DNA of 64,000 nt from Anthracocystis setariae. Lineage: Eukaryota > Basidiomycota > Ustilaginomycetes > Ustilaginales > Ustilaginaceae. A program made the position numbers and the translations under genes. The DNA is taken from assembly GCA_928724745.1 (NCBI GenBank), contig CAKMXJ010000002.1:558001-622000 (forward strand), given 5' to 3'. This document shows positions 9,835 to 18,895 of this stretch, in pieces; position 1 is the first letter of the stretch; every line of letters starts with the position of its first letter. Below the pieces are notes generated by a model. The model searched no databases. It was not told where the DNA came from and saw only the letters and a list, made by a program, of their open reading frames with translations.

Positions 9835-9949
9835 TAGCTTCTGTCGGTTTCGATCCGACGACCTTTGGGTATCACCACTCGAAAGTGGAAAGGATGACAT
9901 AAGGGTTATATTTATGAGCCCAACGCGCTACCTACTGCGCTAAGAAGCT
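9835..9949 (-). tRNA. Initiator tRNA-Met (CAT) with a 42-nt intron
   Basis: The minus strand folds as a complete cloverleaf: acceptor AGCTTCT (9949-9943) pairs with AGAAGCT, D stem GCGC/GCGC, anticodon stem TTGGG/CCCAA, loop CTCATA-A with anticodon CAT, T stem GTCGG/CCGAC. Initiator hallmarks are present: A1:U72 at the top of the acceptor, three consecutive G:C pairs in the anticodon stem (GGG/CCC) and the T loop ATCGAAA with A54 and A60 in place of TTCG. An intron at the canonical position 37/38 occupies 9871-9912. Exons are 9913-9949 and 9835-9870; the mature length is 73 nt before CCA addition. Discriminator base is A. Confidence 0.93.
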
Positions 9950-10465
9950 GCTCGATAAAAAAAAACCTGACACATAGTCATTATAAGATATGTGCCTCAC
10001 AGCACGCTAAGCTCTAGTGGTAGTTGTAGTGTACAGTTTTTAGGCGCGTTTGCTGCCGTCGCATTCCCGCATCGTGTCTTGTCACACAGACAATGCCTGG
10101 CCAAGCTACGAGATAGGTGAGCTAGCTTATATACTAGACTCAAACATGGGTTTGTGTGACTCGGCTCAGTCAGGATGGTTTCGCACATGGGCTCTACAAG
10201 ATGCTTTGTTTTCGCTTGCGTTTGGCCCGTGTGGTGTTGTTGCGACTTGGTCGATGGCTATGGAAGAACGCAAGGTCTAGACCGTGACTCTTAGCTCAAT
10301 AATGGCCCATGAAAATGAATGAAGGTGCCTCCTAGAGTCAGCCCGAGCTCCACATGGTTGCTGTCGTTCGTTTTGCAAGGATGGAGGATCATCTTTCCCA
10401 CGCTGCCTTCCATGCGGAGAAACAACAAGCCACACGTCCATTCATCCCGTGGTCATTGACACTTA

Positions 10466-10497
<32 letters not shown>

Positions 10498-11514
10498 TCA
10501 TCTGTCTCTGCCAACCATGTGCAGAATAAGACAACGTTCATGCGCCCTGCTTCTGTAACAAGGTTCCAGCATCAGTTACAATCGTCCCGTAGATGGTGCG
10601 TGTCCCGGCGACTTAATCTCTGTATACAGTACCGCAAGCCATGCGGAATGACCTGATCGCCTGACGTGATCATCGGATTTTTCCTGCTCTCTGCCATCCT
10701 GACCAGTTTTGCAGCCTGCACGACCCTTTCTTTCTTTAAGAAAAGGTCTGGCTCGCAGAGCGCGACGATTCTTTGAGCCCTGTGAAGTGACCGGCGCCAA
10801 AGTCAGGCCACATGAGTGAGTAAACATGATGACACAGACGCACTGGCTAAAAATCAGCACGTTGCACCTCGACCGTGCACGCGAAAAGGCAAACATCTCG
10901 TACGTCCCCTGCTGCGGCAAAGACTGCAGCTTGCGATACTTGACGTTTGCAGCTGGTTCCGTAGCTGGGATTATCCTCGATCCTCGATTGCTCGCAGAAA
11001 TGCTCCTCGACCGTAAGCCAATCTAGCCGTTGCTTCAGTCTCGTCTTGGGAAGATCGAGGTGGAACTCTTTCCCATCGAGTCTGCAACTTTGACAAACCA
11101 TGCTTTACCGCAGCATGCTCCGTGAAAGCAGAGGGGAGCTGAGGATGAAGAAGTAGCACAGGACCACACCTAAAAGCTGGATGGACAGAAGAAAACAACA
11201 ACGTGTCGACACTGCAGCAGTGCTGACGTTCAGGAGCTTACCTCGTGTGCGCAACAAATGTGCGGCGGAAGACAGCCTCGGCCACCAATCTTCTTCGATT
11301 TTGGCTGTTGTGTCGCTGGAGGAAGCCGGCTTGTTGGTGTAGGGATTCGTGGCAGACTGAAGACATAAAAGGAAGGTGGGTCTCTCGGAACCTTGCCCTG
11401 CTCCTATCCATCACTCTATTCTGCTTTTCTCCGGCTCTCAAACGTTCGCCTCCAATCCCTTTCGACTCTTTCGATCAACGTTTTCCTTAGTACGCAACCC
11501 TTTCTTTCGCAATC
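9950..11514. other. Gene-poor intergenic region with a CACCGA microsatellite
   Basis: About 1.56 kb with only short unconvincing ORFs. It includes the tRNA upstream flank, a CACCGA hexanucleotide array near 10470-10498 (about five copies) and, at the right end, the promoter of the glycine-rich secreted protein gene. Pyrimidine-rich leader sequence precedes the ATG at 11515. Confidence 0.5.
11364..11372 (+). promoter_or_regulatory. TATA-like element (CATAAAAGG)
   Basis: A TATA-like box about 150 bases upstream of the ATG at 11515, followed by a pyrimidine-rich stretch. Similar elements precede the second glycine-rich gene and the chitin deacetylase gene, as is common for strongly regulated fungal genes. 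Confidence 0.35.
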
Positions 11515-12141
11515 ATGACTCGCATCTCTTCTCTTCTCATTGTTGCCGCCGCTATGGCGTTCATGGGCACCGCTTCGACCGGTGTTTCCGCCGCCGTCGT
11601 TCCTCAGGATGCTGCCAACGACATCCAAGCTCGCGACCTTGCCGAGGCTGTTCTTCCTCGAGACACGGAGGCCGAAACGGAGGCAGCAGCGGCTGAGCTG
11701 TGGTCTCGTCAGTCTAACGATGACGACACTGGCCTGTACAAGGCACTCGAGGCTAGGCAGTATGGTGGTGGTGGATACGGCTGGTGCCGCTGGCCTTATT
11801 ACTGGAGCTGGTACTGGCGACGATGCGTTTATGGCGGCTATGGGGGCGGTTACGGGGGCGGCTACGGGGGTGGCTACGGGGGCGGCTATGGACGTGGCCG
11901 CAATGTTGAGGCTGGAGCTCAGGACGGCAACCAGAAGCGCGATGTGATGGAGGCTCTTGATGGCGGTCGCGGCGGTGGCTACGGCGGTGGTTACGGTGGA
12001 GGTCGCGGTGGAGGCTACGGTGGAGGCTATGGTGGTTACGGAGGAGGGCGTGGCGGACGTGGTTATGGTGGCGGACGTGGTGGAGGTGGCGGTGGCCGTC
12101 GCATCGCAGATGCCTCTGCTGCTGAAGAAGATCAGGAGTAA
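11515..12141 (+). CDS. Secreted glycine/tyrosine-rich repeat protein
   Basis: Single exon, 208 aa. A typical signal peptide (MTRISSLLIVAAAMAF..., predicted cleavage after about residue 26 at GVSA|AVVP) is followed by an acidic pro-like segment and then two blocks of GGYGGGYGGG-type repeats, separated by a spacer with a Kex2-like site (QKR|D). A short aromatic cluster, WCRWPYYWSWYWRRCVYGG, sits just before the first repeat block and has two cysteines. The DNA of the first block is a 12-base tandem array (GGCTACGGGGGC-like). No enzyme domain is present. A cell-wall or secreted structural protein, or a candidate effector, is plausible from architecture alone. It lies next to another secreted Gly-rich gene on the same strand, with a similar N-terminus. 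Confidence 0.85.
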   Translation: MTRISSLLIVAAAMAFMGTASTGVSAAVVPQDAANDIQARDLAEAVLPRDTEAETEAAAAELWSRQSNDDDTGLYKALEARQYGGGGYGWCRWPYYWSWYWRRCVYGGYGGGYGGGYGGGYGGGYGRGRNVEAGAQDGNQKRDVMEALDGGRGGGYGGGYGGGRGGGYGGGYGGYGGGRGGRGYGGGRGGGGGGRRIADASAAEEDQE

Positions 12142-13167
12142 GATCATCGACTCGCTCTTTGAGTATCCAGCTCTCTCGAGCTTGGTCTCGTCGTTCGCGA
12201 GTTCTTCCAGCTCTGTTTGGTGAACACCAATTGGATGACCTTGCTGTACTCCTTTTCTGTACCTTGCGCATCTTTATCCCTCCATGTAGCTCCTCTTCCT
12301 AGCCCTATCTCTCGCAGCTTGCGAGATTTATGCTGTTGCCACTGTTTTGCATTCTCTCTTGATATTTGCTCTTTGCAATGATCACACCTTTCTCCATCCC
12401 AGGCTGCCCGGTCACTATCCTTCCATCGGAGCATTTCTGACACGTGATGTCCTGAGCTTTGACAGGGAAGAAGACGGCGTATCTGATCTCTAATCTGGCT
12501 GGAGTCAATTGATTTTCTGGCTGGGGCACTCTGCCTGCTCGTTAGCACGGATTCCTGTCGACACGCGTGTATTGATACGAGCACGATCCTTTTGTAACGA
12601 CGCCGCTTTTCATTGCGAGCAGATGAGGAACGGTATCTGTGCGTGTGACCGACGTTCCTGTTCATCTCTCTTGGCAGTCTGGTTTTGATCTGCAGTCGAG
12701 GTCGGATGAAGTCTATCGGAGGGAAGGAGAGGTCTGAGCGGGGCACAATGGGTAGATCTTATCGGTCTGAGCGCAAGTTGATCGAGCACGGTCCCTTTTT
12801 TTGATGTTATTTCGACCGGTATCCGCGGAAGATGATCAATGAGAGGTTAGAGCGGGCGGCTATAAGGCAGATGAAGCTGTTTGATGGAAGTATTCACAGT
12901 TCAGCCGACAGCAGTCGAAGGGTCGTTGAAGACGGATTGCACGACTTGAAGGTGATAGTTTCAGCTGTCAGTCTCTTCTTGTCGCCTTGAAGAACTACAC
13001 GCCTCCCAATCTGTTCAGGAGCGCTTCAACAGGTATATCTAGCCCCCATTCCACGAAGAAAGCTCTCACTCTCACCGCATCTCACTCACACTCACACTCA
13101 CCCCTCATTGCAAGCCTCTCTTACATCTTGTTTTCTCGTTGTCACTTCCTGTCGAATCATCACGAAG
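12142..13167. other. Intergenic region between the two secreted repeat-protein genes
   Basis: About 1.0 kb. It holds the 3' UTR of the left gene and the promoter and long leader of the right gene. A minus-strand ORF at 12144-12746 lacks an ATG at its 5' end and any recognisable family; I consider it chance. Confidence 0.5.
12860..12867 (+). promoter_or_regulatory. TATA-like element (CTATAAGG)
   Basis: A TATA-like sequence about 300 bases upstream of the ATG at 13168. A CT/CA-rich leader follows before the start codon. Confidence 0.3.
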
Positions 13168-14475
13168 ATGACACGTCTCTCCTCAAGCCTGTTGGTGGGT
13201 GTTATGTTCGCCATGGCCTCGATCTCGGCGTCTGCCGGCGGAGTCGATGGTGGCGCTGCTGCTGCCAAGAATGGCGACTACATGATCAGCTCCGACCACA
13301 GGTCTGGCGCCAGATACAGCAACGCTCACGCTCAGCAACCTGGCGGGCACGTTCAGAGCTCTTCCAGCATCACTGCCGACAATGGCATCCACTTTTCTGG
13401 CCGCGAAAAGGACTTCAAAGCCGGCGAGCAGTTCAAAGCTGAAACCTCGCAGAAGTACCCTAGCGGTTTCAAGGCGGGTCAGGCCTTTCGCTCCGGTATC
13501 AAGCTTCAGGGACAGCATGCTGGACAGGTCGAGGGTGACACTCGCTTGATGAATGGTCACCACGCTTCGCCGCTGCAGAAAAGGACATTCGGTCTTCTGA
13601 GCGGTTCAGGCAGCGCTCACGCCAATGCTGATGTTGGTCTGGGCGTCGGCAGTGCCCCTTTGGGTTGGTACGGCCCAGCTGGGGTCATGGGCCACGCCAA
13701 CGCTGACAACGGCTTCGACAGCTCCTTCGGAATGCCTCATCCTGGTTACGGTTACCATTACTACAGCCCTGAATACTACGGGCGCAACCCCTATGACTCC
13801 TACAGTCCTGACAGTTACAGATCCGGTTATCCTGGCTACGGCGGCCCGAGTGGTCCGGGTGGTCAAGGTGGTCCAGGTGGTCCAGGTGGTCCTGGAGGCC
13901 CTGGAAGCTCGGGTGGCCCCTACTACCCTCCTTACGGAGGTTACGGCCATCACGGCGGTCACGGACCCCGCTACCCTTCTAATGGTTACGGCGGTAATGG
14001 TGGCAATGGTGGCAATGGTGGCAATGGTGGCAATGGTGGCAATGGTGGCAATGGTGGCAATGGTGGCAATGGAGGCAATGGTGGACAGGGATGCTCCGTT
14101 GGCAATGGAGGTTGTGGCGATGACAGCGACAATGATGGTCCTATGGGATACGCCCCTCAGCCTGGATCGGGAGGTGATGGTGGCGCTGGAGGCAATGGCG
14201 GCGATGGCGGCAACGGTGGTCTTGGCAGTCCTGGCAGTCCTGGTGCTCCTGGCCAGCCTGGTGCTCCTGGCCAGCCTGGTGCTCCTGGCCAACCTGGCGG
14301 TGGCGGTGGTAGCGGAGGCAATGGAGGTCACGGAGGTAATGGAGGTCACGGAGGTAATGGAGGTAATGGAGGTAATGGAGGTAATGGAGGTAATGGAGGC
14401 AATGGTGGTAATGGTGGTAATGGAGGCAATGGAGGTAATGGGGGCAGCTACAGATACGATGTATGCTCGCCCTGA
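13168..14475 (+). CDS. Secreted Gly-Asn repeat / collagen-like protein
   Basis: Single exon, 435 aa from the ATG at 13168; the frame is open further upstream but only via non-ATG codons. The signal peptide [20 protein letters not shown] resembles that of the gene to the left. The next 130 residues are non-repetitive, with a Kex2-type site (LQKR|TFG). Then come a Tyr/Pro-rich region, a [11 protein letters not shown] stretch, a (GGN)n block encoded by a 9-base array at about 13990-14080, a short cysteine-containing spacer ([15 protein letters not shown]), a GAPGQP block and a second (GGN/GGH)n block at about 14320-14450. The protein ends RYDVCSP. No catalytic domain is seen. A wall-associated or apoplastic repeat protein is likely; repeat length probably varies between strains. 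Confidence 0.85.
   Translation: MTRLSSSLLVGVMFAMASISASAGGVDGGAAAAKNGDYMISSDHRSGARYSNAHAQQPGGHVQSSSSITADNGIHFSGREKDFKAGEQFKAETSQKYPSGFKAGQAFRSGIKLQGQHAGQVEGDTRLMNGHHASPLQKRTFGLLSGSGSAHANADVGLGVGSAPLGWYGPAGVMGHANADNGFDSSFGMPHPGYGYHYYSPEYYGRNPYDSYSPDSYRSGYPGYGGPSGPGGQGGPGGPGGPGGPGSSGGPYYPPYGGYGHHGGHGPRYPSNGYGGNGGNGGNGGNGGNGGNGGNGGNGGNGGNGGQGCSVGNGGCGDDSDNDGPMGYAPQPGSGGDGGAGGNGGDGGNGGLGSPGSPGAPGQPGAPGQPGAPGQPGGGGGSGGNGGHGGNGGHGGNGGNGGNGGNGGNGGNGGNGGNGGNGGNGGSYRYDVCSP
13990..14080 (+). repeat. Coding minisatellite, 9-base unit (GGT GGC AAT)
   Basis: About nine to ten near-identical tandem copies of a Gly-Gly-Asn-encoding unit inside the secreted repeat protein. A second, more diverged array of the same unit lies at about 14320-14450. 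Confidence 0.9.
14320..14450 (+). repeat. Second coding minisatellite, GGN/GGH units
   Basis: Tandem 9-base units (GGA GGT AAT and variants) encoding Gly-Gly-Asn with two Gly-Gly-His variants, at the C-terminal end of the same protein. Confidence 0.85.
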
Positions 14476-14885
14476 TCATTCATCTCAGATGCCCTTGGGC
14501 TCTCTAGATCCAACGACGCTTCTCTGTCCCATCCGAAGGTTGTCATGTCTCGTTTACGCTTCAGCATCCTACATCGAATGACCCTATCAATGAATCATGA
14601 ACGCTTCTGTCAGTGTTGCGTGTTGCTTGTCTTGATCGTCGCATGTATGTTGTTTGTCGCAAGTGGATCGAAGAAGGCTGCTGTACTTGGTGTCAGACTT
14701 CAGGGTCCAAAAAGTGGGTATGGCTTTGTCGTGTGAGCTGGTGAGCTGGTGAGCTGGTGAGCTGGTGTTGATCTGAGCACGCATCTGATTTTTACTCTGC
14801 TCCAACTCTTCGAAAATCCTATGGAGCTGCCCTCTTCTCATCACAACCATCTCCTCGCAACCTCACCAGCCCTCGGACGATCACA
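14476..14885. other. Intergenic region with an 8-base tandem repeat
   Basis: About 410 bases of 3' UTR and promoter. Four exact copies of GTGAGCTG lie at 14733-14764. No gene was seen. Confidence 0.5.
14733..14764 (+). repeat. Tandem repeat, 4 x GTGAGCTG
   Basis: Four perfect head-to-tail copies of an 8-base unit about 120 bases upstream of the next start codon. Confidence 0.9.
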
Positions 14886-15943
14886 ATGGCAAAACTCACC
14901 GAAATCCAAGATGGCTCCGACAGCGATGACGTTCGACCGTCGGCTTCCACCTCGAAACCTGTTGGCCTGACGCAAGACGAACGCGAGCAAATCCTCTACA
15001 AGTCTGGCATTATCGAAAAACTCGGCCTTCCCAAAGATTTCGTCACCATGGACCAAGCGCAGGCCCAGCTCGATGAAATGAATCGGCAGAAACCACGCAA
15101 GCGCAAAGTGACCGGTGCAAACGAGCGACAGAACGACGAACACGAACAGGAGGAGGGGGAAGACTCGGACGACGATTATGGAGTCGCCTCGAACCACGAG
15201 CTGGACGGCGATGACACGGCGGCGAGGCTGTTGGCAGAGCAAGAGGCGACAGAAATGAGTGCAGGCGTCGAGAGTGTGCTGGATCTGGTCATCTGGACGA
15301 TGCCGTTTGGGTTTATGTACACGTTGTTGGACGTGTTGGTGAGGCAGCAGTATGGAGAGACAGTCGGATTCTATGACGAGGCAATGCGATTGATCAGGGC
15401 TTTGCCTGGTGAGTCTGCGACATTGAGATCTTGCTGCAGCTCGATCATTTCTACTGACAGTATTTGCCTTTCCTTCCATCTTTGATCATCGACTATACCG
15501 TCAGTTCTGGCGTTCTTCATTCACTTCAGTAAGTGCCTTTCCGGAAACCATCTGTAGACGAGGAATCGCGCTGGCCTAACCTTTTTTCGCTAATCTTGCC
15601 TGTACAGACCTGACAACAAAGCGTCAAGACCTCGTCCAAGCTCTGCTCTTCTTTATCTGTTCATCCTGCGGCTGCGCTCTCATCTACATCGTCAACAAGG
15701 TTAGTGCTAGACATCCCGCTATCCTTTCCCTTGCTGCTGCCTTTGCTGATCTCTTTGCAACCCAACTTTGATCGACTGCCACTTTTGTAGTCCGGGTACG
15801 ATATCGTAGTGCAACGTGTGGCGCCACTAGGCACCCTATGGATCTTTTCGGTGGTGCGACTGGACCTTCTTCCTGCATGCATCAGTCTCGCAATGACGGC
15901 CCTGTTTGTCAAGCACATGGGCCTGAAAATCGTCTTCGACTGA
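14886..15943 (+). CDS. DUF7719-like integral membrane protein
   Basis: Four exons: 14886-15408, 15505-15528, 15608-15699, 15791-15943, giving 263 aa. All junctions use GT..AG (donors GTGAGT, GTAAGT, GTTAGT) and keep phase; exon 2 is only 24 nt. The N-terminal 130 residues are acidic and basic low complexity. The C-terminal half has four hydrophobic helices: VLDLVIWTMPFGFMYTLLDV, VLAFFIHFN, LVQALLFFICSSCGCALIYI and the terminal helix after APLGTLWIFSVVRLDL. The conserved-looking blocks LLDVLVRQQYGE, GCALIYIVNKSGY and PLGTLWIFSV fit, from memory, the fungal DUF7719 family. Function is unknown; an ER or other endomembrane location is likely. Confidence 0.8.
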
Positions 15944-16257
15944 AAGCTTTACAGCAGGCAAGAAATGGCATTAGCATAACTCCTTGCTGCCTAATTCCTT
16001 TGTTGAAGGCACCATCGTGACTATATGGATGTGTGTACCGAAGAGATGAGACGTACTGTAAAGAGGCCGATGGATGAGAACGGCTTCGGCGAAATCCGAA
16101 GTGTGCATGCTGCGTGGAAATTTCAGGGTTCCGGAATCTGGCAGGCCTCCGCTAAAAATTAATGGTCTGTGCTTGACCTGACCATTCCCTTGTCTCCTCT
16201 CCCCTACCATCCCGAGGCTTTCGTCGCATTCTCTCTTTCGATACACCATTGGCAAAG
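15944..16257. other. Intergenic region upstream of the HIUase gene
   Basis: About 310 bases with no ORF of note. It carries the 3' UTR of the membrane protein gene and the promoter of the hydrolase gene, both on the plus strand. Confidence 0.5.
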
Positions 16258-16707
16258 ATGTCGAAATCGCCCATCACATGCCACGTGCTAGATTCGACTC
16301 TGGGCAAACCTGCCGCCAACGTGCGCGTCCAACTTGAAGAGCTCTCACCGCTCCACTCGCAATTCCACATCCTCGCTACCGGCACCACCAACACCGATGG
16401 ACGATGTCCAGACTTGATGGCAGGACACAACGCCAACGACGTACTCAAACCCAACGGAGTGTACAAGATGACGTTTTACACCGCAGAGTACTTCAACAAG
16501 GCCGCAAGACCCACTTTCTACCCGCAGGTCGAGGTAAGTTTCAATCCACCATGCCCATTTTGTGTGCGGAGAAAAGACATGGCTTAGCTGACAAGTAGAT
16601 GTTGTGTTGGCTAGATCTTGTTCCAGTTGTCGGACAGTCCAGATGCGCATTATCATATCCCGCTACTGCTTTCGCCGTTCTCGTACACGACTTATCGCGG
16701 TTCGTAG
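16258..16707 (+). CDS. 5-hydroxyisourate hydrolase (transthyretin-like)
   Basis: Two exons, 16258-16533 and 16615-16707, encode 122 aa, the usual size. The intron has a GTAAGT donor and a CTAG acceptor. The N-terminal motif [17 protein letters not shown] carries the catalytic histidine, a central segment [17 protein letters not shown] is typical, and the protein ends [11 protein letters not shown], the YRGS signature that separates HIUases from true transthyretins. It hydrolyses 5-hydroxyisourate to OHCU in urate catabolism. The C-terminus is not a peroxisomal PTS1, so a cytosolic location is likely unless another signal is used. The gene is convergent with a peroxisomal adenine nucleotide carrier and close to a nucleoside hydrolase. 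Confidence 0.95.
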
Positions 16708-16909
16708 ATTCACCCTGTCTTCACAACGTTAGCATCGATGATTTCAGACAAGGATTCCCTGGTTTCTCGCATGAGTGCACGCATAGGATAGCAGTACAGT
16801 GCGCAGTCTTTTCTGTGATTCCTTCAGCCTAAAAGGGAGTTTAGAGCATAGCGAGACGTGGGTAAGCATGAGACAGGTGCGGATCGAGCCTATCAGAAAG
16901 GGGAAGGAT

Positions 16910-18095
16910 CTACTTCTTGACCGGGACGGCGGCGACTGGAGCGATGAGCTAGAATTCAAACCAAACACATCAAATGAGCAATGAGCTGTCAGTAACCGCG
17001 CTACGTATGCACCCGCACTCAGGAAAGAAAAAAAAAAAAACTTACAGTCTTGGTAATGTTGAACACCCTCTCCTTGCTCGCGAACAGGATGGCGGCGGTG
17101 AGTACACTCTGCAACAGCTTACTGGTGATACCTCGGTACAAGCCGGCGATGCCCTCCCTCTGAACGATTTCGGTCATGGCGGTCCAGATGTTGGTGCTTG
17201 CGCCCTTGCTGCTACCGGCATGCTGTCTGCTCTTGATCACGATCTGCGGGTAGGTGAGACCGGTTGCGAACAGCTTGGAGAGTGCACCGAGCCAGAAAAA
17301 GTCCCAGTCGCTGAGGCTGACTTTGCCTCCGTTGGCGCGCGCCAGACGCGATTTGACCACCCAGTTCTTGAGCTGCTCGAACGCCGTGTACTGCAGCACC
17401 GGGTTGATGACAAGCACTAGAGCGGGTCCGAGTCCTTTCCAGAGCGCCAGCGCACCCTCCTCGCGAATGATCTTCTGCATGGTTTGCAGGAAACCCAGCT
17501 TCTTGGTGACGGCAGCCTTGGCAGCCACCTTGGGGTCAGAGGTACCCACGCGCACGGTCTGACGTGTGTTGACGATCCAGATAGGGTTGGTGGAGACGGT
17601 GGTGGCAGTACCAGCAATGACACCGGCAAGGATGGACTCGAACGTGGACAATGCTCCGCCGTTAGCGATGGTGGCCGTGGCACTGGTAGCAGCGGCAGCA
17701 GCCACTTTGGCCTTGGATTTCAGGATGGTCTCTCGGCACTTCTCGAAGAAGAAGTAGTACACACTGACCACGATGAATGCAAACGGAGAGCGTCACCAGT
17801 CAGCATTCAAGCAAGCGTGGGTCATGGTGAGCATACGGAAGAGAAGAGGGGAGAGAACGACTTACAAGTTGGTGACACCAATGCCGATCAGACTGGAGCT
17901 CAAGCCAGCGTAAAGACCGGCGACACCCTCCTGCTGAAGGATCTTGAGAGCGGCCTTGACCATGGGCTCTTCAGGGTTCTTGCTTGATTCGACCGCTGCA
18001 CGGGTCGAGATACCCACCAGAGGATAGGTAGCGGTCATGGCGACCATGCCACCGACACCACCGGCGCATGCGTGGATGAAAGAGTCGTCAGACAT
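16910..18095 (-). CDS. Peroxisomal adenine nucleotide transporter (ANT1/PMP47-type mitochondrial carrier family)
   Basis: Three exons on the minus strand: 18095-17866, 17763-17046, 16948-16910, giving 328 aa. The 3' intron contains a long T-rich tract after its GTAAGT donor. Three carrier repeats are visible with their signatures: YPLVGISTRAAVE, NPIWIVNTRQTVR and YPQIVIKSRQH. The second and third match the peroxisomal branch (yeast Ant1, animal PMP34, Candida PMP47), which imports ATP in exchange for AMP for peroxisomal acyl-CoA activation. The last exon encodes LIAPVAAVPVKK, a basic tail. Between repeats one and two lies an Ala/Thr-rich linker. The gene is convergent with HIUase on its left. 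Confidence 0.9.
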
Positions 18096-18895
18096 TGTTG
18101 TGTTTTATTCCAGAGGTGAAAGGCGGAGGATTTGGCGTTGTCCGAGTAAAGACCGGCGGTGAGCTGACTCGTGCAAATCTGTAGGAAAGGGAGGATAGAT
18201 GGAGGAAAACAGGGACGATGTCGAAGAGCACTTCGGGCTGATTAGGGATTAGCGATGTGACGATCCTGTTTGTGCCGGGGTGGGGAAGGAGTAGTGCAGC
18301 AGTTGCGAGATCCATGCTGGCTCGGGGCCATAACCGAAAGGAAAATGCATAGAGTAGCGGTGTACTGGATCTGTGGAGCCAACGCACACCCGCACGGGCT
18401 GGCGGTCGGACACGCGACGAAGAGACACTCTGCACTTTCAGGCCCAAACTCGCAAAACGTATACCCACCCGGTGTGCCTAATTCACCTTGCATTTCGACC
18501 AAGGCAACACTCATACACAAAAACACTTGCTTCCAAGGGAGTCTTCTACGCGCTACGCTCCTACGAAGCTCACAGGCGAGGAAACAAAATCAGGCTTTAG
18601 GTTAGGCTCGGAGGAGGTACGCTCAAAAGGCAGGACCGGCTTTTTCAGGCACTGGTTCGAGCCGGACTTGACGTGGGTTACCGAGTTGTGACGGACGCGA
18701 TGTGACGAATTTAGCGGTGAGCACAACCGGGCGTGAAAAACGCTTCCCGGACAAGCCTGATCGGGTCGGTACTCCCGATTTCAAATCGAACCCCCCTTCT
18801 CTTCATCATCATACTCGTCAGTCTCTTCTCGTTGATGTCTGGTCGTCAATGAATTGCCTCCTACGATTGAGATAGTGCGTTCTAAGTTTGAACCT
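18096..18895. other. Intergenic region between carrier and nucleoside hydrolase genes
   Basis: About 800 bases. Both flanking genes are on the minus strand, so this is the promoter of the carrier gene and the 3' flank of the nucleosidase gene. I looked for a tRNA near 18640-18790 because of GGTTCGA-like boxes but could not fold one. No gene was called. Confidence 0.5.

Noticed and set aside
12144..12746. Minus-strand ORF of 200 codons between the two secreted protein genes
   Set aside because: It starts with GTG, is very rich in Arg/Ser/Lys and has no recognisable domain.
13625..14581. ORFs in other frames over the Gly-Asn repeat gene (318 codons plus strand; 247 codons minus strand)
   Set aside because: They are translations of the 9-base repeat in the wrong frame (Met/Ala/Val or Thr/Ile repeats); only one frame has a signal peptide and Kex2 site.
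18640..18800. tRNA-like boxes (GGTTCGAGCC, and GGTTCGATTTG on the minus strand)
   Set aside because: No acceptor, D or anticodon stem could be paired around them.
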